From positions 1-64,000 of the forward strand of contig NZ_AKIW01000016.1 of the NCBI RefSeq assembly GCF_000282635.1: DNA of 64,000 nt, written 5' to 3'. The notes under the pieces were generated by a model, which was given only the letters and a program-made list of their open reading frames with translations, was not told the DNA's origin and did not search any database. The stretch is from Variovorax sp. CF313. Its GTDB lineage: Bacteria; Pseudomonadota; Gammaproteobacteria; Burkholderiales; Burkholderiaceae_C. The first letter of the stretch is position 1. Every line of letters starts with the position of its first letter. Shown piece by piece: positions 25,526-34,722 of this stretch. The position numbers and the translations under genes were made by a program.

Positions 25526-25746
25526 TCGACGAGAAAGAGGCCGTCGCTCTGGCGCGCGCCGCTGCCACTGCGGCTGGCTGGGCCTTCGTCGAGCCGGTGC
25601 AGGCGCGGCTGCGCAAGCCCTGGTTCGGCAAGGGCGCGGGGCGTTGGGAGATCAACAGCAACGCGATGGCGTTCGGTGCGCGCGCGCGCTTCGTGATCGA
25701 CGCGGTTGACGGCCGCATCCTCGACAAGGGCTACATCCCGCGCTGA
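25522..25746 (+). CDS. Small protein overlapping the HExxH gene, candidate immunity protein
   Basis: A 74-residue cytoplasmic protein starting within the stop codon of the preceding gene (ATGA overlap). It has one helix-forming segment (EKEAVALARAAATAAGW) and a beta-rich half ending RFVIDAVDGRILDKGYIPR. The ending recalls small immunity-type or PepSY-like folds with a D-x-x-x-G-x-I strand. No signal peptide is visible, so it would act in the cytoplasm. Tight coupling to the putative effector suggests a protective partner. The call rests on layout, not on a recognised family. Confidence 0.5.
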   Translation: MIDEKEAVALARAAATAAGWAFVEPVQARLRKPWFGKGAGRWEINSNAMAFGARARFVIDAVDGRILDKGYIPR

Positions 25747-25786
25747 AGGCCGCGCGGCCGCCGCTCCAGGTGCAGCGGGCCCGCGC

Positions 25787-27001
25787 TCAGGCCGCCGCGC
25801 CCCTGAACCGCAGCGCCGCCTGCCGCACCACCTCCGCCAGCAGCCGCTCCTTGCCCTGCTTCTCGCGCAGCCACCGCGCATCGTTGCGGTTGGCCTCCAC
25901 GCTGGTGCGCAGCTCGCCCAGCGCCTGCGTGGCGTTGAGCGCCTCGCTGTGCCATTCGAGCTGCGTCATCGTCATCAGGATGTGGTCGCGCAGCGGCATG
26001 TGCTGGCCGGTGGCCGGGTCGACGTACACCGCGTCGAGGCCGAAGCGGCAGGCCTGGAAGCGGTTGTAGGTGTAGACGAGGTAGTCGTCCTCGGTCGGCG
26101 CGAAGGGCTGCTCCTGCAGGAACCATGCGGCCAGCGACTGCACGTAGCCCGCGAGCGCGGCGGCGCGCTCGATGGTGAGCGGCGTGTCGAACACGCGGAT
26201 CTCGATGGTGCCGAACTCGGGCTTGGGGCGGATGTCCCAGTAGAAGTCCTTCATGCTGCGCACGACGCCGGTGCGGGTCATGCGCTCGAAGTAGGCCTCG
26301 AACTCCTTCCAACTCGTGGTGAAAGGCGCGCGGCCCGACAGCGGGAACGCGAACACCGAGTTCAGCCGCGCCGAGTCGAACTGCGTGTCCTGCCCCTGCA
26401 CGAACGGCGAAGACGCCGACAGCGCGATGAAGTGCGGGATGTAGCGCGACATGCGGTGCAGCATCAACAACGCCGCGTCGGCGTCGGGGCAGCCGATGTG
26501 CACGTGCTGGCCGAAGATGGTGAACTGCTTGCTCAGGTAGCCGTACAGCTCCGACAGTTCGCGAAAGCGCGGCTTGTCGTAGATGCGCCGCTCGTGCCAC
26601 TGCTGGAAGGCATGCGTGCCGCCGCCGACCACCGCGATGTTGAGCTTGTCGGCGTTCTTGATGAGCGCCTCGCGGATCGGCGAGAGCTGCGTGATCACGT
26701 CCTGCGCCGAGTGGCAGATGTCGGTCGAGATCTCGATCATGCTCGAGGTCATCTCGGGCACCACGCTGCCGGGCAGCGGGGTCTGCGCCATCAGCCGCAG
26801 CATGTCTTCGGCGTACGGGGCAAGGTCGTAGTCGTGCGTGTTCACGAGCTGCAGTTCCAGCTCCACGCCGAGCGACAGCGCCTCCGACTTGTTGAAGGGT
26901 TCGAGCTTGACCGCGCGGCTTTCGGGGTCCGATGGCAGCGGCGCCGAACGGACGTCGTCGCTGTCCGGGTCGACAGGGGTGTTGCTGGCTGCGGCGCTCA
27001 T
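25787..27001 (-). CDS. YbdK-type carboxylate-amine ligase (glutamate-cysteine ligase family 2)
   Basis: A 404-residue ATP-grasp-like GCS2 enzyme with [12 protein letters not shown] (metal and ATP-binding Glu residues), [28 protein letters not shown] and [14 protein letters not shown]. coli YbdK has weak glutamate-cysteine ligase activity; the physiological product here is unknown. The first 35 or so residues are a variable acidic extension. The start overlaps the stop of the antiporter gene upstream by 4 bases (ATGA), so the pair is translationally coupled. This could link thiol or peptide metabolism with ion balance, as in glutathione-gated Kef systems (inference). Confidence 0.88.
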   Translation of the reverse strand: MSAAASNTPVDPDSDDVRSAPLPSDPESRAVKLEPFNKSEALSLGVELELQLVNTHDYDLAPYAEDMLRLMAQTPLPGSVVPEMTSSMIEISTDICHSAQDVITQLSPIREALIKNADKLNIAVVGGGTHAFQQWHERRIYDKPRFRELSELYGYLSKQFTIFGQHVHIGCPDADAALLMLHRMSRYIPHFIALSASSPFVQGQDTQFDSARLNSVFAFPLSGRAPFTTSWKEFEAYFERMTRTGVVRSMKDFYWDIRPKPEFGTIEIRVFDTPLTIERAAALAGYVQSLAAWFLQEQPFAPTEDDYLVYTYNRFQACRFGLDAVYVDPATGQHMPLRDHILMTMTQLEWHSEALNATQALGELRTSVEANRNDARWLREKQGKERLLAEVVRQAALRFRGAAA

Positions 27002-28269
27002 CGCTGGGTGTCCTCCGTGATGCTGAAGGCCTGGGGCGCCCAGGGCACCGAACTCTCGCCCACCGCGTGGATGGCCACCGTGGCGAGCACCGCGCCCACC
27101 ACCTCCATCAACAGGATCGAGGGCAGGGCCACCTGCGTGATCATCGTGCCCAGCAGGGGCGAGGCGGTGGCGAAGTTGGAGGCGATGAGCAGCGCGATCG
27201 ACGACAGCGGCGACATCGCGCAGCCGACCCAGAAGGCCTGCTTCCAGCTCGCGCCGCTGCCCGGGTTGGCAATGGCCACGCCCGAGATCTTGGCCAGCAG
27301 GCGCACGCCGATCACGGCCACCACCACGCTGGCCACCGGCAACGTCCAGTCGGCCTGGGCCGCCACGATCGACACCAGCACGAACATCAGCATGGTGAGC
27401 AGCGAGGCGGCCGTGCCCAGCTGCCGCTGCCAGGCCCACGGCTTGGGGTTGAGCGTCTTCAGCAGCACGCCGCCGATCAGGGCCGCCAGCGGCGCCGAGC
27501 CGCCGATGTGCGCGGTGAGCGCGGCGCCCGCCGCGATGATCGCCAGCAGCAGGATCGACGTGTTCTCGCTCGATGGGCTCATCACCCGCAGCGCCGAGCG
27601 CAGCGCCAGCGCCATGACCCCGCCGACCACGAACGAGAGGCCCAGCACCACCGCCACCGGATAGAGCTTCTGCAGCATCGTCTGCGGCGCGCGTTCGATC
27701 AGCCCGGCCTGCGCGTAGCCCAGCGCCAGCGCATAGAAGGTGTTGAGCGTGGCCAGCGTCATCGCGCGCTCGGTCACGGGGCCGGCGGCGCGGGTGTCGA
27801 TGATCACGCGGCTGAGCACCGCGGGCGAGGCGACGATGGCCATCAGCGCGATCGGGTTGGCCACCGGCTCTGGCAGGCCCAGCAGCGTCAGCACCCAGTA
27901 CACGCCGAAGTAGGTCAGCGTGGCTTCGAGCAGGCTCTGCACCAGCACCATCGGGTTGTGGCGGAACCAGCGCAGCGGCAGCCGCCCGCCGGCCTCGAAC
28001 AGCACCACGGCCACGCCGAGTTCGAGCAGGAAGAGGCTGATGCCGCGCAGCGGCCAGATCGCGCCTTCGAAGCCGGCGAAGCCCACCACCGCGCCGACCA
28101 GCGAGTAGCCGATCACCTTGGGCAGCCCCAGGTAGCGTTGCACGAGGTGGCCGGAAGCCGCCGCCACCGCCAGCAGCAGCGACCATAGAACGGTTGGCAG
28201 GCCCGCCGAGGGGCGCACCCATTCGGACCAGAAGCCCAGCAGATCGTTGAGGAAGCTAGTCAAATTCAT
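26998..28269 (-). CDS. Monovalent cation:proton antiporter (CPA2-type)
   Basis: A 423-residue membrane protein with about 12 helices of the Na+/H+ exchanger (CPA2/KefB-like) fold. The helix-5-like stretch contains [19 protein letters not shown], where CPA2 members often carry charged residues. [19 protein letters not shown] is the typical helix-3 motif and [17 protein letters not shown] is also present. It lacks the C-terminal RCK/TrkA domain of Kef channels. ATG 28269 places the first helix normally. It is the first gene of the pair with the YbdK ligase. Confidence 0.86.
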   Translation of the reverse strand: MNLTSFLNDLLGFWSEWVRPSAGLPTVLWSLLLAVAAASGHLVQRYLGLPKVIGYSLVGAVVGFAGFEGAIWPLRGISLFLLELGVAVVLFEAGGRLPLRWFRHNPMVLVQSLLEATLTYFGVYWVLTLLGLPEPVANPIALMAIVASPAVLSRVIIDTRAAGPVTERAMTLATLNTFYALALGYAQAGLIERAPQTMLQKLYPVAVVLGLSFVVGGVMALALRSALRVMSPSSENTSILLLAIIAAGAALTAHIGGSAPLAALIGGVLLKTLNPKPWAWQRQLGTAASLLTMLMFVLVSIVAAQADWTLPVASVVVAVIGVRLLAKISGVAIANPGSGASWKQAFWVGCAMSPLSSIALLIASNFATASPLLGTMITQVALPSILLMEVVGAVLATVAIHAVGESSVPWAPQAFSITEDTQR

Positions 28270-28280
28270 CCAGAAGAAGG

Positions 28281-28317
28281 AAAAAGCCCTGCGGCGCCGA
28301 GGAAGGCGCCGATGCGG
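28281..28317 (-). terminator. Probable terminator after apaG
   Basis: On the minus strand an imperfect GC-rich hairpin (CGGCGCC, a short TTCCT loop, GGCGCCG, extended by CCCGCA/GCAGGG-like flanks) is followed by CTTTTTCC. It lies about 100 bases past the apaG stop and just before the antiporter start, separating two minus-strand units. Confidence 0.6.
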
Positions 28318-28417
28318 GGTTGTAACGCATGGTCGAGTCCATGGGGTGCAGGACAAAGGCGTTTTCTGTCCATCCGGCGATTTGATCGCCGGAGAACGCC
28401 GCGGCGCAAGAGGTTAC

Positions 28418-28813
28418 CTAGTGCAGCACGCGCGATACGGGGGCGCCGCCGATGTCGGCTTCGAGCACGAACATCGGAATGGGCACGTCGAAACGCTCGC
28501 CTTCCTCGGTCACCACGAAGTAGCTGCCGTGCATCGTGCCGCTCGGCGCCTGCAGGCGGCAGCCGCTCGTGTAGCGGAAGGATTCGCCGGGCGCAAGCAG
28601 CGGCTGCTGCCCGATCACGCCCAGGCCCTTGACCTCCTGCGCATGGCCAGAGGCATCGTTGATCAGCCAGTGGCGGGCGATCAGCTGGGCGGCCACCGAG
28701 CCCGTGTTGGTGACGGTGACCGTATAGGAAAAGGTGTAGATGTTGTCCTTGGCGGACGACTGGTCGGCCAGGAAGCGCGGTTCGACCTGTACGCTGAAGG
28801 GGCTGTGCGGCAT
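28418..28813 (-). CDS. apaG: ApaG family protein (Co2+/Mg2+ efflux-associated)
   Basis: A 131-residue single-domain ApaG protein, a fibronectin-like beta fold of unknown biochemical role that is linked by genetics to divalent-cation homeostasis and Ap4A levels. Signatures are [37 protein letters not shown], the [18 protein letters not shown] motif and [10 protein letters not shown]. The start at 28813 gives the normal length. It is divergent from rpe with 59 bases between starts, which therefore hold both promoters. Confidence 0.95.
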   Translation of the reverse strand: MPHSPFSVQVEPRFLADQSSAKDNIYTFSYTVTVTNTGSVAAQLIARHWLINDASGHAQEVKGLGVIGQQPLLAPGESFRYTSGCRLQAPSGTMHGSYFVVTEEGERFDVPIPMFVLEADIGGAPVSRVLH

Positions 28814-28872
28814 GGGCGCATGGTAACGGAGGCCGTTGGTCGGACTTGCGGCGGCTGCGAGAATCAAGGGTT

Positions 28873-29568
28873 ATGAGCACCCCGTTCCGCATCGCGCCCT
28901 CCATCCTGTCCGCCGATTTCGCGCACCTCGGCAAAGAACTCACCGACGTGATCGCGGCCGGCGCCGACTGGATCCACTTCGACGTGATGGACAACCACTA
29001 CGTGCCGAACCTGACCTTCGGCCCGATGGTCTGCCAGGCGCTCAAGCCCTACGCCAAGACCGCTGCCGGCGCACCGGTGCCCATCGACGTGCACCTGATG
29101 ATCCAGCCGGTTGACGCACTGGCGGCCTCTTTCGCGCAAGCGGGCGCCGACTACATCAGCTTCCACCCCGACGCCTCGCCCCACACGCACCGCAGCATCC
29201 AGGCCATCAAGGCGGCCGGCTGCAAGGCCGGGCTGGTGTTCAACCCGGGGCTGGGGCTCGAGGCGCTCGACTGGGCCATCGACGACATCGACCTGATCCT
29301 GATCATGAGCGTGAACCCCGGCTTCGGCGGCCAGAGCTTCATCGACTCGGCGCTGCGCAAGATCGAACTCGCGCGCAAGCGCATCGAGCAGAGCGGGCGC
29401 GACATCCGCCTCGAGGTGGACGGCGGCATCAAGGCCGACAACATCGCGCGCGTGGCCTCGGCCGGCGCCGACACCTTCGTGGCCGGCAGCGCGATCTTCA
29501 ACGCCAAGGACTACGGCGCCGTCATCGCCGACATGCGCAGGCAGCTGGCCGGCGTCGTCAGCGCCTGA
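28873..29568 (+). CDS. rpe: Ribulose-phosphate 3-epimerase
   Basis: A 231-residue TIM-barrel enzyme that interconverts D-ribulose 5-phosphate and D-xylulose 5-phosphate in the pentose phosphate and Calvin pathways. Diagnostic segments are [33 protein letters not shown] (metal-binding His/Asp), [23 protein letters not shown] and [12 protein letters not shown] with VAGSAIF for phosphate. ATG 28873 matches the family start. Its 3' end overlaps by 11 bases the tail of a small minus-strand gene. Confidence 0.96.
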   Translation: MSTPFRIAPSILSADFAHLGKELTDVIAAGADWIHFDVMDNHYVPNLTFGPMVCQALKPYAKTAAGAPVPIDVHLMIQPVDALAASFAQAGADYISFHPDASPHTHRSIQAIKAAGCKAGLVFNPGLGLEALDWAIDDIDLILIMSVNPGFGGQSFIDSALRKIELARKRIEQSGRDIRLEVDGGIKADNIARVASAGADTFVAGSAIFNAKDYGAVIADMRRQLAGVVSA

Positions 29569-29830
29569 CCTTTCCGCCGCCTTCGACGCTGTCCGCCTCC
29601 AGCGCGCGGTCGGTGTCGACCAGTCCGCGCTCGACGTCTTCTTGGGCCTGGCGGCCCACCCTGGGTGGCTGGCCGTCCTGTGTCTGCTGGCTGTCGGACG
29701 ACTGGTCGCGCTCGTGCGGCAGGCGCGGCGCCGATTCGCCGCCTTGCTCCACCTTGGTCTTGCCGCCGCCGGCGTCCTTCAGGGGATCGGCCGGCGTCGT
29801 CTTGCTCTTGCTGCTCTTGCTGGGGGTCAT
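29558..29830 (-). CDS. Small, disordered, hydrophilic protein of unknown function
   Basis: A 90-residue protein with almost no hydrophobic core: Lys/Ser-rich at the start (TPSKSSKSK), then [28 protein letters not shown], and an acidic-basic tail ([19 protein letters not shown]). The central [16 protein letters not shown] segment is one I recognise as recurring in small Comamonadaceae proteins, which supports a real gene. No function is known. Its end overlaps the end of rpe by 11 bases in the antiparallel direction. Confidence 0.6.
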   Translation of the reverse strand: MTPSKSSKSKTTPADPLKDAGGGKTKVEQGGESAPRLPHERDQSSDSQQTQDGQPPRVGRQAQEDVERGLVDTDRALEADSVEGGGKVRR

Positions 29831-29979
29831 GCGTGGCTCCTTCGATGAGGAACGAGCCTGCGCCGCCGCCGCCGCCGGGGCGGTAGGAAATACGAGGCAG
29901 CCCCTGTAGGTGTCCGCTCGGCGCTATGAAATGGGTAGCGCCTTTGCGCGCATGGAAGGGCCTCCGCAATAATCCCCCG

Positions 29980-30981
29980 ATGTCCTCCGATCCTTTTGCC
30001 GGCGTGGCCACCGACAGCTTGCGCATCCACGCCTTCGCCTCGTTGAACCCCGGTCCCCGGCTGCTCGTGATGGGTGGCGTGCACGGCGACGAAATCTCCG
30101 GCACCCTGGGCATCGAGCGCATCCTGGCCGAGTTCGATGCCGGCACGCTGCAGCTGCGGCGCGGCGAACTGACGATGGTGCCCGTCGCCAATCCATTGGC
30201 CCGTCGCCGCATGCAGCGCGAGGGCGAGCGCAACCTCAACAGGCTGTTCCGCCCGACCGAGGCACCAGCCGACTACGAAGCCCGCGTCACCAATGTGCTG
30301 GCCCCGCTGATCGCGCGCCACGAGGTGCTGCTCGACCTGCATTCCTTCCAGAGCGAGGGCGAGGCCTTCGCGATGATCGGCCCGCGCGACAACAACGGCG
30401 CGCTGGAGCCCTTTGCACGCGCATACGAGGAAGGCCAGCTCGCGCTGCACATCGGCACGCCCATCGTGGTGGAAGGCTGGCTCGACATCTACGCCGCCGG
30501 CCTCGCGCAGCGCGCGGGCGGCGTGCCGGCCGACGAGGCCGCGCTCGACTTCGGCCGCGGCACCAACGAATACATCCGCAGCCGCGGCGGCTACGGCGTC
30601 ACGCTCGAGTGCGGCCAGCACCTGGACCCGCAGGCGCCCGAAGTGGCATGGCGCGCCATCCGCCGCACGCTCGCGCTGCTGGGCATGGCGGCGCTGCCCG
30701 AAGGGCTGTCGGGCGGGCCCGCGCAGCCGCCGAAACTGCTGCGCCTGGCCAGCGTGACCGACCGCCTGCACGAGGAAGACAGCTTCGTGCGCGACTGGGC
30801 CACCTTCGACGAAGTGCTGCGCGGCGAGCCCATCGGCATGCGCCACGACGGCACGCTGGTGAGCGCGCCCGACGACGGCTTCATCGTGTTTCCCAACGCG
30901 GTGGCGCTGCCGGGCGCCGAGTGGTTCTACTTCGCGCGCCCGAGCGAGCGCCAGCTCGGACCCGTGGCCGGCGCGGCCTGA
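29980..30981 (+). CDS. Succinylglutamate desuccinylase/aspartoacylase family deacylase
   Basis: A 333-residue zinc carboxypeptidase-fold enzyme. Zinc ligands are in GGVHGDEISGT (His/Glu) and in LLDLHSFQSEG (His). The substrate-binding Arg/Asn region is NPLARRRMQREGERNLNRLF, and VTLECGQH carries a catalytic Glu. Family members remove acyl groups from amino acids (AstE, aspartoacylase) or act on ectoine-type compounds; the substrate cannot be decided. The start at ATG 29980 is preferred because the conserved domain begins soon after. An in-frame ATG 54 bases earlier is possible. Confidence 0.87.
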   Translation: MSSDPFAGVATDSLRIHAFASLNPGPRLLVMGGVHGDEISGTLGIERILAEFDAGTLQLRRGELTMVPVANPLARRRMQREGERNLNRLFRPTEAPADYEARVTNVLAPLIARHEVLLDLHSFQSEGEAFAMIGPRDNNGALEPFARAYEEGQLALHIGTPIVVEGWLDIYAAGLAQRAGGVPADEAALDFGRGTNEYIRSRGGYGVTLECGQHLDPQAPEVAWRAIRRTLALLGMAALPEGLSGGPAQPPKLLRLASVTDRLHEEDSFVRDWATFDEVLRGEPIGMRHDGTLVSAPDDGFIVFPNAVALPGAEWFYFARPSERQLGPVAGAA

Positions 30982-31054
30982 CGGCGCCTGGGGCCGCGCT
31001 CCTACACCGCCCGGGCAGGGGCGGCGCACATTCCCAGCCTGAAGGAGTGCGTCC

Positions 31055-32023
31055 ATGTCCATCTCGAAAAAAGCCCCCGCGCCGCGCGTCCTGTGGAAGG
31101 GCGCCATCAGCTTCGGCCTCGTCCACATCCCGGTTGCGCTGTACTCGGCCACCACCGACCACGGCATCGACTTCGACTGGCTCGACAAGCGCACCATGGA
31201 CCCGGTCGGCTACAAGCGCATCAACAAGAAGACCGGCAAGGAGATCGCGCGCGAGCAGATCGTCAAGGGCATCGAGTACGAGGACGGCGAGTACGTGGTG
31301 CTCAGCGACAAGGAGATCGCGGCCGCCTATCCCAAGACCACGCAGACCATCGAGATCGAGACCTTCGTGCCGGCCAACGGCATTCCCTTCGTGTACCTGG
31401 AGCGGCCCTACTACGTGGCGCCGATCAACCGCGGCGCGAAGGTGTACGCGTTGCTGCGCGAAACCCTTCAGCGCAGCGGGCGTGTGGGCGTGGCCCGTGT
31501 CGTGATCCAGACCAAGCAGCACCTGGCGGTGCTGGTGCCCGTGGGCCCCGGCCTCGTGCTGAACCTGCTGCGCTGGGGCGCGGACATCCGGCCGTGGACC
31601 GACCTGCCGCTGCCTTCGGAAGACGCGAAGAAGGCCGGCCTGAGCGAGCGTGAGCTCAAGATGGCCACGCAGCTGGTCGACGACATGAGCGCCGACTGGG
31701 ACCCCGACGAATTCAAGGACGAGTTCAAGGACGAGATCATGCGGCTGGTGGACAAGAAGGTGAAGGCCGGCCAGACCGAGACCGTCACGCAGCCCGAGCC
31801 CGAGGAAGAGCAGCGCACCGGCGAAGGCCGCGGCGCCAAGATCCTCGACCTGACCGAGCTGCTGCAGCGCAGCCTGCGCAAGGGTGGCGGCAAGCCCACC
31901 AAGGAAGAAGAGGAGGAAGAGGACGCAGAACCGGAACCGCCGCCCAAGGCCGCCGCGAAGAAGCGCAAGCCGGCCGCGAAAGCCGCGCGCAAGACCCCCG
32001 CCCGCCACCGCCGCGCCGCCTGA
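31055..32023 (+). CDS. ku: Non-homologous end-joining protein Ku
   Basis: A 322-residue bacterial Ku homodimer subunit that encircles DNA ends and recruits LigD. The conserved core (about 10-255) starts LWKGAISFGLVHIPVALYS and includes GYKRINKKTGKEI, KGIEYEDGEYVVLSD and the C-terminal bridging region. After the core comes an acidic patch (EEEEEEDAEPEPP) and a Lys/Ala/Arg-rich tail (KKRKPAAKAARKTPARHRRAA). Such basic tails help Ku thread along DNA in other bacteria. An AAGGAG ribosome binding site lies at 31041-31046. LigD starts 15 bases after the stop, making a two-gene operon. Confidence 0.95.
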   Translation: MSISKKAPAPRVLWKGAISFGLVHIPVALYSATTDHGIDFDWLDKRTMDPVGYKRINKKTGKEIAREQIVKGIEYEDGEYVVLSDKEIAAAYPKTTQTIEIETFVPANGIPFVYLERPYYVAPINRGAKVYALLRETLQRSGRVGVARVVIQTKQHLAVLVPVGPGLVLNLLRWGADIRPWTDLPLPSEDAKKAGLSERELKMATQLVDDMSADWDPDEFKDEFKDEIMRLVDKKVKAGQTETVTQPEPEEEQRTGEGRGAKILDLTELLQRSLRKGGGKPTKEEEEEEDAEPEPPPKAAAKKRKPAAKAARKTPARHRRAA

Positions 32024-32038
32024 GTGAGGCCGGCCGCG

Positions 32039-34582
32039 ATGGGCTCCACCGCATCGACCGCGCGCAAGGCCCTGGCGCGTTACCACGGCAAGCGCGATTT
32101 CTCGCGCACGCCGGAGCCCGAGGCCGGCGGCCGGCCGGGCAAGGGCGTGCTGTCCTTCGTGATCCAGAAGCACCACGCGAGCCATCTGCACTACGACTTC
32201 CGGCTCGAACTCGACGGCACGCTCAAGAGCTGGGCCGTGCCGAAGGGGCCGTGCCTCGATCCGTCCGTGAAGCGCATGGCCGTGCACGTCGAGGACCACC
32301 CGATCTCGTACGCGGATTTCGAGGGAACGATCCCGCCGAAGCAGTACGGCGCGGGCACCGTGATCGTCTGGGACCGCGGCGACTGGCTGCCCGAGGGCGA
32401 CGCGCGCAAGTCGCTCGCCGCCGGCAAGCTCAAGTTCGAACTGCGCGGCGAGAAGCTGCACGGTCACTGGACGCTGGTGCGCATGCACGGCAAGGGCGAC
32501 GACAAGCATGAGCCCTGGCTGCTCATCAAGGAACGCGACGGCGAGGCGCGGGCGATCGGTGAGTACGACGTGGTCGAAGAACAGCCGGCGAGCGTGATCA
32601 CCGGGCGTGGCGTGGACGAGGTGGACCAGCCGCCGAAGAAAGTCGCCAGCAAGGCGCCCGCAAGAAAGCTTGCAGGAAGAACCGAGAAAAGGACCGCGAA
32701 ATCCCCGCTGCCGGCCACTTTCCAGCCCCAGCTCGCCACGCTCGCGGCTTCGCCGCCTTCATCTCCCGGCGACTGGCTCTACGAGCTCAAGTTCGATGGC
32801 TACCGCCTGCTGGCGCGCATCGACCGCGGCAAGGTCCGCTGTTTCACCCGCAATGGCCACGACTGGACCGCGAAGCTGCCCGCGCTCGAGAAGGCGCTGG
32901 CGAAACTGCCCACGGCCGGCGCATGGCTCGACGGCGAGATCACCGTCGAAGGAGAGAACGGTGCGCCCGACTTCCAGGCGTTGCAGAACGCCTTCGATCG
33001 CGGCAAGACCTCATCCATCGTCTACTGGCTGTTCGACGCGCCCTTCCTCGATGGCGAAGACCTGCGCGACATGCCGGTCGAGGAACGCCGTGCCCGGCTC
33101 GCGCAGCTGCTCGGCCGAAAGCCGCCCGCGTCGCTGCGCCTGAGCGAGGCCTTCGACGCTTCGCCGCGCGACCTGCTCGCGTCGTCGGCGCACATCGGCT
33201 TCGAGGGCATCGTCGGCAAGCGCAAGGGATCGCCGTACGTGTCGCGCCGCTCGCCCGACTGGATCAAGCTCAAGAACCAGCAGCGGCAGGAGTTCGTGAT
33301 CGGCGGCTTCACCGCGCCGAAGGGCTCGCGCACCGGCTTCGGCGCCTTGCTGCTGGGCGTGCACGACGAGGCTACCGGCCGGCTGCGCTACTGCGGCAAC
33401 GTGGGCACGGGCTTCGATGCGGGCCGCCTCGCCGATGTCAAGGCCCGCCTCGACAGGCTGGCCACCGACCCCTGCCCCTTCGAGCCTGCGCCGCGCGGCG
33501 TCAGGGCGCAATGGGTCAAGCCCACGCTCGTGGCCGAAATCTCGTTCGGCGAATGGACGCGCGAAAACCGCGTGCGCCAGGCCGTGTTCCAGGGGCTGCG
33601 CGCCGACAAGCCCGCGCGCGACATCCGGCGCGAGCGGCCGCAGCGGATCAGGGAGATCGAGGCCGCACCAAAGCCGAAGAACCAGGAAGCAAAGACACCC
33701 ATGATCCCGAAGATCACCCACGCCGACCGCGTGATCGACAAGCACAGCGGCATCACCAAGGGCGCACTCGCGGCCTACTACGACAGCGTGGCGAAACTCA
33801 TGCTGCCGCACCTGCGCGGCCGGCCGGTGTCGCTGGTGCGCGCGCCCGAGGGCGTGGGCGGCGAGCTGTTCTTCCAGAAGCACCTGCAGAACAGCGAGAT
33901 CCCCGGCGTGCGCCTGCTCGATCCCGCACTCGATCCGGGCCACGAGCCGCTGCTGCAGATCGACACGAAGCAGGGCCTGCTCGGCGCCGCGCAGATGAAC
34001 GTCATCGAGCTGCACACCTGGAACGCCACCTCGCGTGCCATCGGCAAGCCCGATCGCATGACCTTCGACCTCGACCCCGGCGAGGGCGTCGCATGGCCGC
34101 AGATCCAGGAGGCCGCGATGCTGGTGCGCACGCTGCTCGACGAACTGGGCCTGCCGTGCTTCCTCAAGACCAGCGGCGGCAAGGGGCTGCACGTGGTGGT
34201 GCCGCTGCGGCGGCAGTACGACTGGGACACCGTCAAGGGCTTTTCACAGGCCGTGGTGGCGCACCTGGCCGAGACCATTCCGTCGCGCTTCGTGGCGAAG
34301 AGCGGCCCGCGCAACCGCGTGGGCAAGGTGTTCGTGGACTACCTGCGCAACGGCTTCGGCGCAACCACCGTCAGCGCATGGTCGGCGCGTTCGCGCCCCG
34401 GGCTGGGCGTGTCGGTGCCGCTTGCGTGGGACGAATTGCCGGCCTTGACCAGTGCCGCGCAGTGGACTGTCGCCAATGCGGCCGAACGCTTCGAGACCGG
34501 CAACAAGCCCTGGGCCGCCATGGAGCGCAGCCGAAAGGGGCTTGCCGCGGCGATGAAGCTGCTGGGCTACAGCAGCAAATAG
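32039..34582 (+). CDS. ligD: Multifunctional ATP-dependent DNA ligase LigD
   Basis: An 847-residue end-joining enzyme with three domains. They are a 3'-phosphoesterase (about 30-180, FVIQKHHASHLHYDFRLEL), an ATP-dependent ligase (about 225-530) with catalytic Lys251 in ELKFDGYR, and an AEP-type polymerase/primase (about 560-847) with metal-binding Asp677 and Asp679 in FDLDPGEG. This PE-LIG-POL order is the Pseudomonas-type arrangement. A linker at about 200-222 is rich in Lys/Ala. ATG 32039 follows the Ku stop by 15 bases; an in-frame GTG at 32024 is an alternative. With Ku it repairs double-strand breaks without a template. Confidence 0.96.
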   Translation: MGSTASTARKALARYHGKRDFSRTPEPEAGGRPGKGVLSFVIQKHHASHLHYDFRLELDGTLKSWAVPKGPCLDPSVKRMAVHVEDHPISYADFEGTIPPKQYGAGTVIVWDRGDWLPEGDARKSLAAGKLKFELRGEKLHGHWTLVRMHGKGDDKHEPWLLIKERDGEARAIGEYDVVEEQPASVITGRGVDEVDQPPKKVASKAPARKLAGRTEKRTAKSPLPATFQPQLATLAASPPSSPGDWLYELKFDGYRLLARIDRGKVRCFTRNGHDWTAKLPALEKALAKLPTAGAWLDGEITVEGENGAPDFQALQNAFDRGKTSSIVYWLFDAPFLDGEDLRDMPVEERRARLAQLLGRKPPASLRLSEAFDASPRDLLASSAHIGFEGIVGKRKGSPYVSRRSPDWIKLKNQQRQEFVIGGFTAPKGSRTGFGALLLGVHDEATGRLRYCGNVGTGFDAGRLADVKARLDRLATDPCPFEPAPRGVRAQWVKPTLVAEISFGEWTRENRVRQAVFQGLRADKPARDIRRERPQRIREIEAAPKPKNQEAKTPMIPKITHADRVIDKHSGITKGALAAYYDSVAKLMLPHLRGRPVSLVRAPEGVGGELFFQKHLQNSEIPGVRLLDPALDPGHEPLLQIDTKQGLLGAAQMNVIELHTWNATSRAIGKPDRMTFDLDPGEGVAWPQIQEAAMLVRTLLDELGLPCFLKTSGGKGLHVVVPLRRQYDWDTVKGFSQAVVAHLAETIPSRFVAKSGPRNRVGKVFVDYLRNGFGATTVSAWSARSRPGLGVSVPLAWDELPALTSAAQWTVANAAERFETGNKPWAAMERSRKGLAAAMKLLGYSSK

Positions 34583-34594
34583 GCATCCCTGCAT

Positions 34595-34711
34595 TCCTCC
34601 CTCCCCTTCCGGGGGAGGGTCGGGGTGGGGGCACGACGGCTTGAAAAAAAAACGCTGCGCCTCATCGAAGGCCTGCCCCCATCCCAGCCTTCCCCCGGGA
34701 GGGGAAGGAGC
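34595..34711. repeat. Long imperfect inverted repeat between ligD and the transglutaminase gene
   Basis: Left arm 34595-34632 (CTCCCTCCCCTTCCGGGGGAG, then GGTCGGGGTGGGGGCA) and right arm 34673-34711 (TGCCCCCATCCCAGCCTTCC, then CCCGGGAGGGGAAGGAGC) are reverse complements of each other with few mismatches. The spacer is about 40 bases and includes a run of nine A (34643-34651). It sits between convergent genes and could act as a bidirectional terminator. The arms also look like a dispersed repeat. No coding sequence is present. Confidence 0.75.
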
Positions 34712-34722
34712 AAAACCCGACG

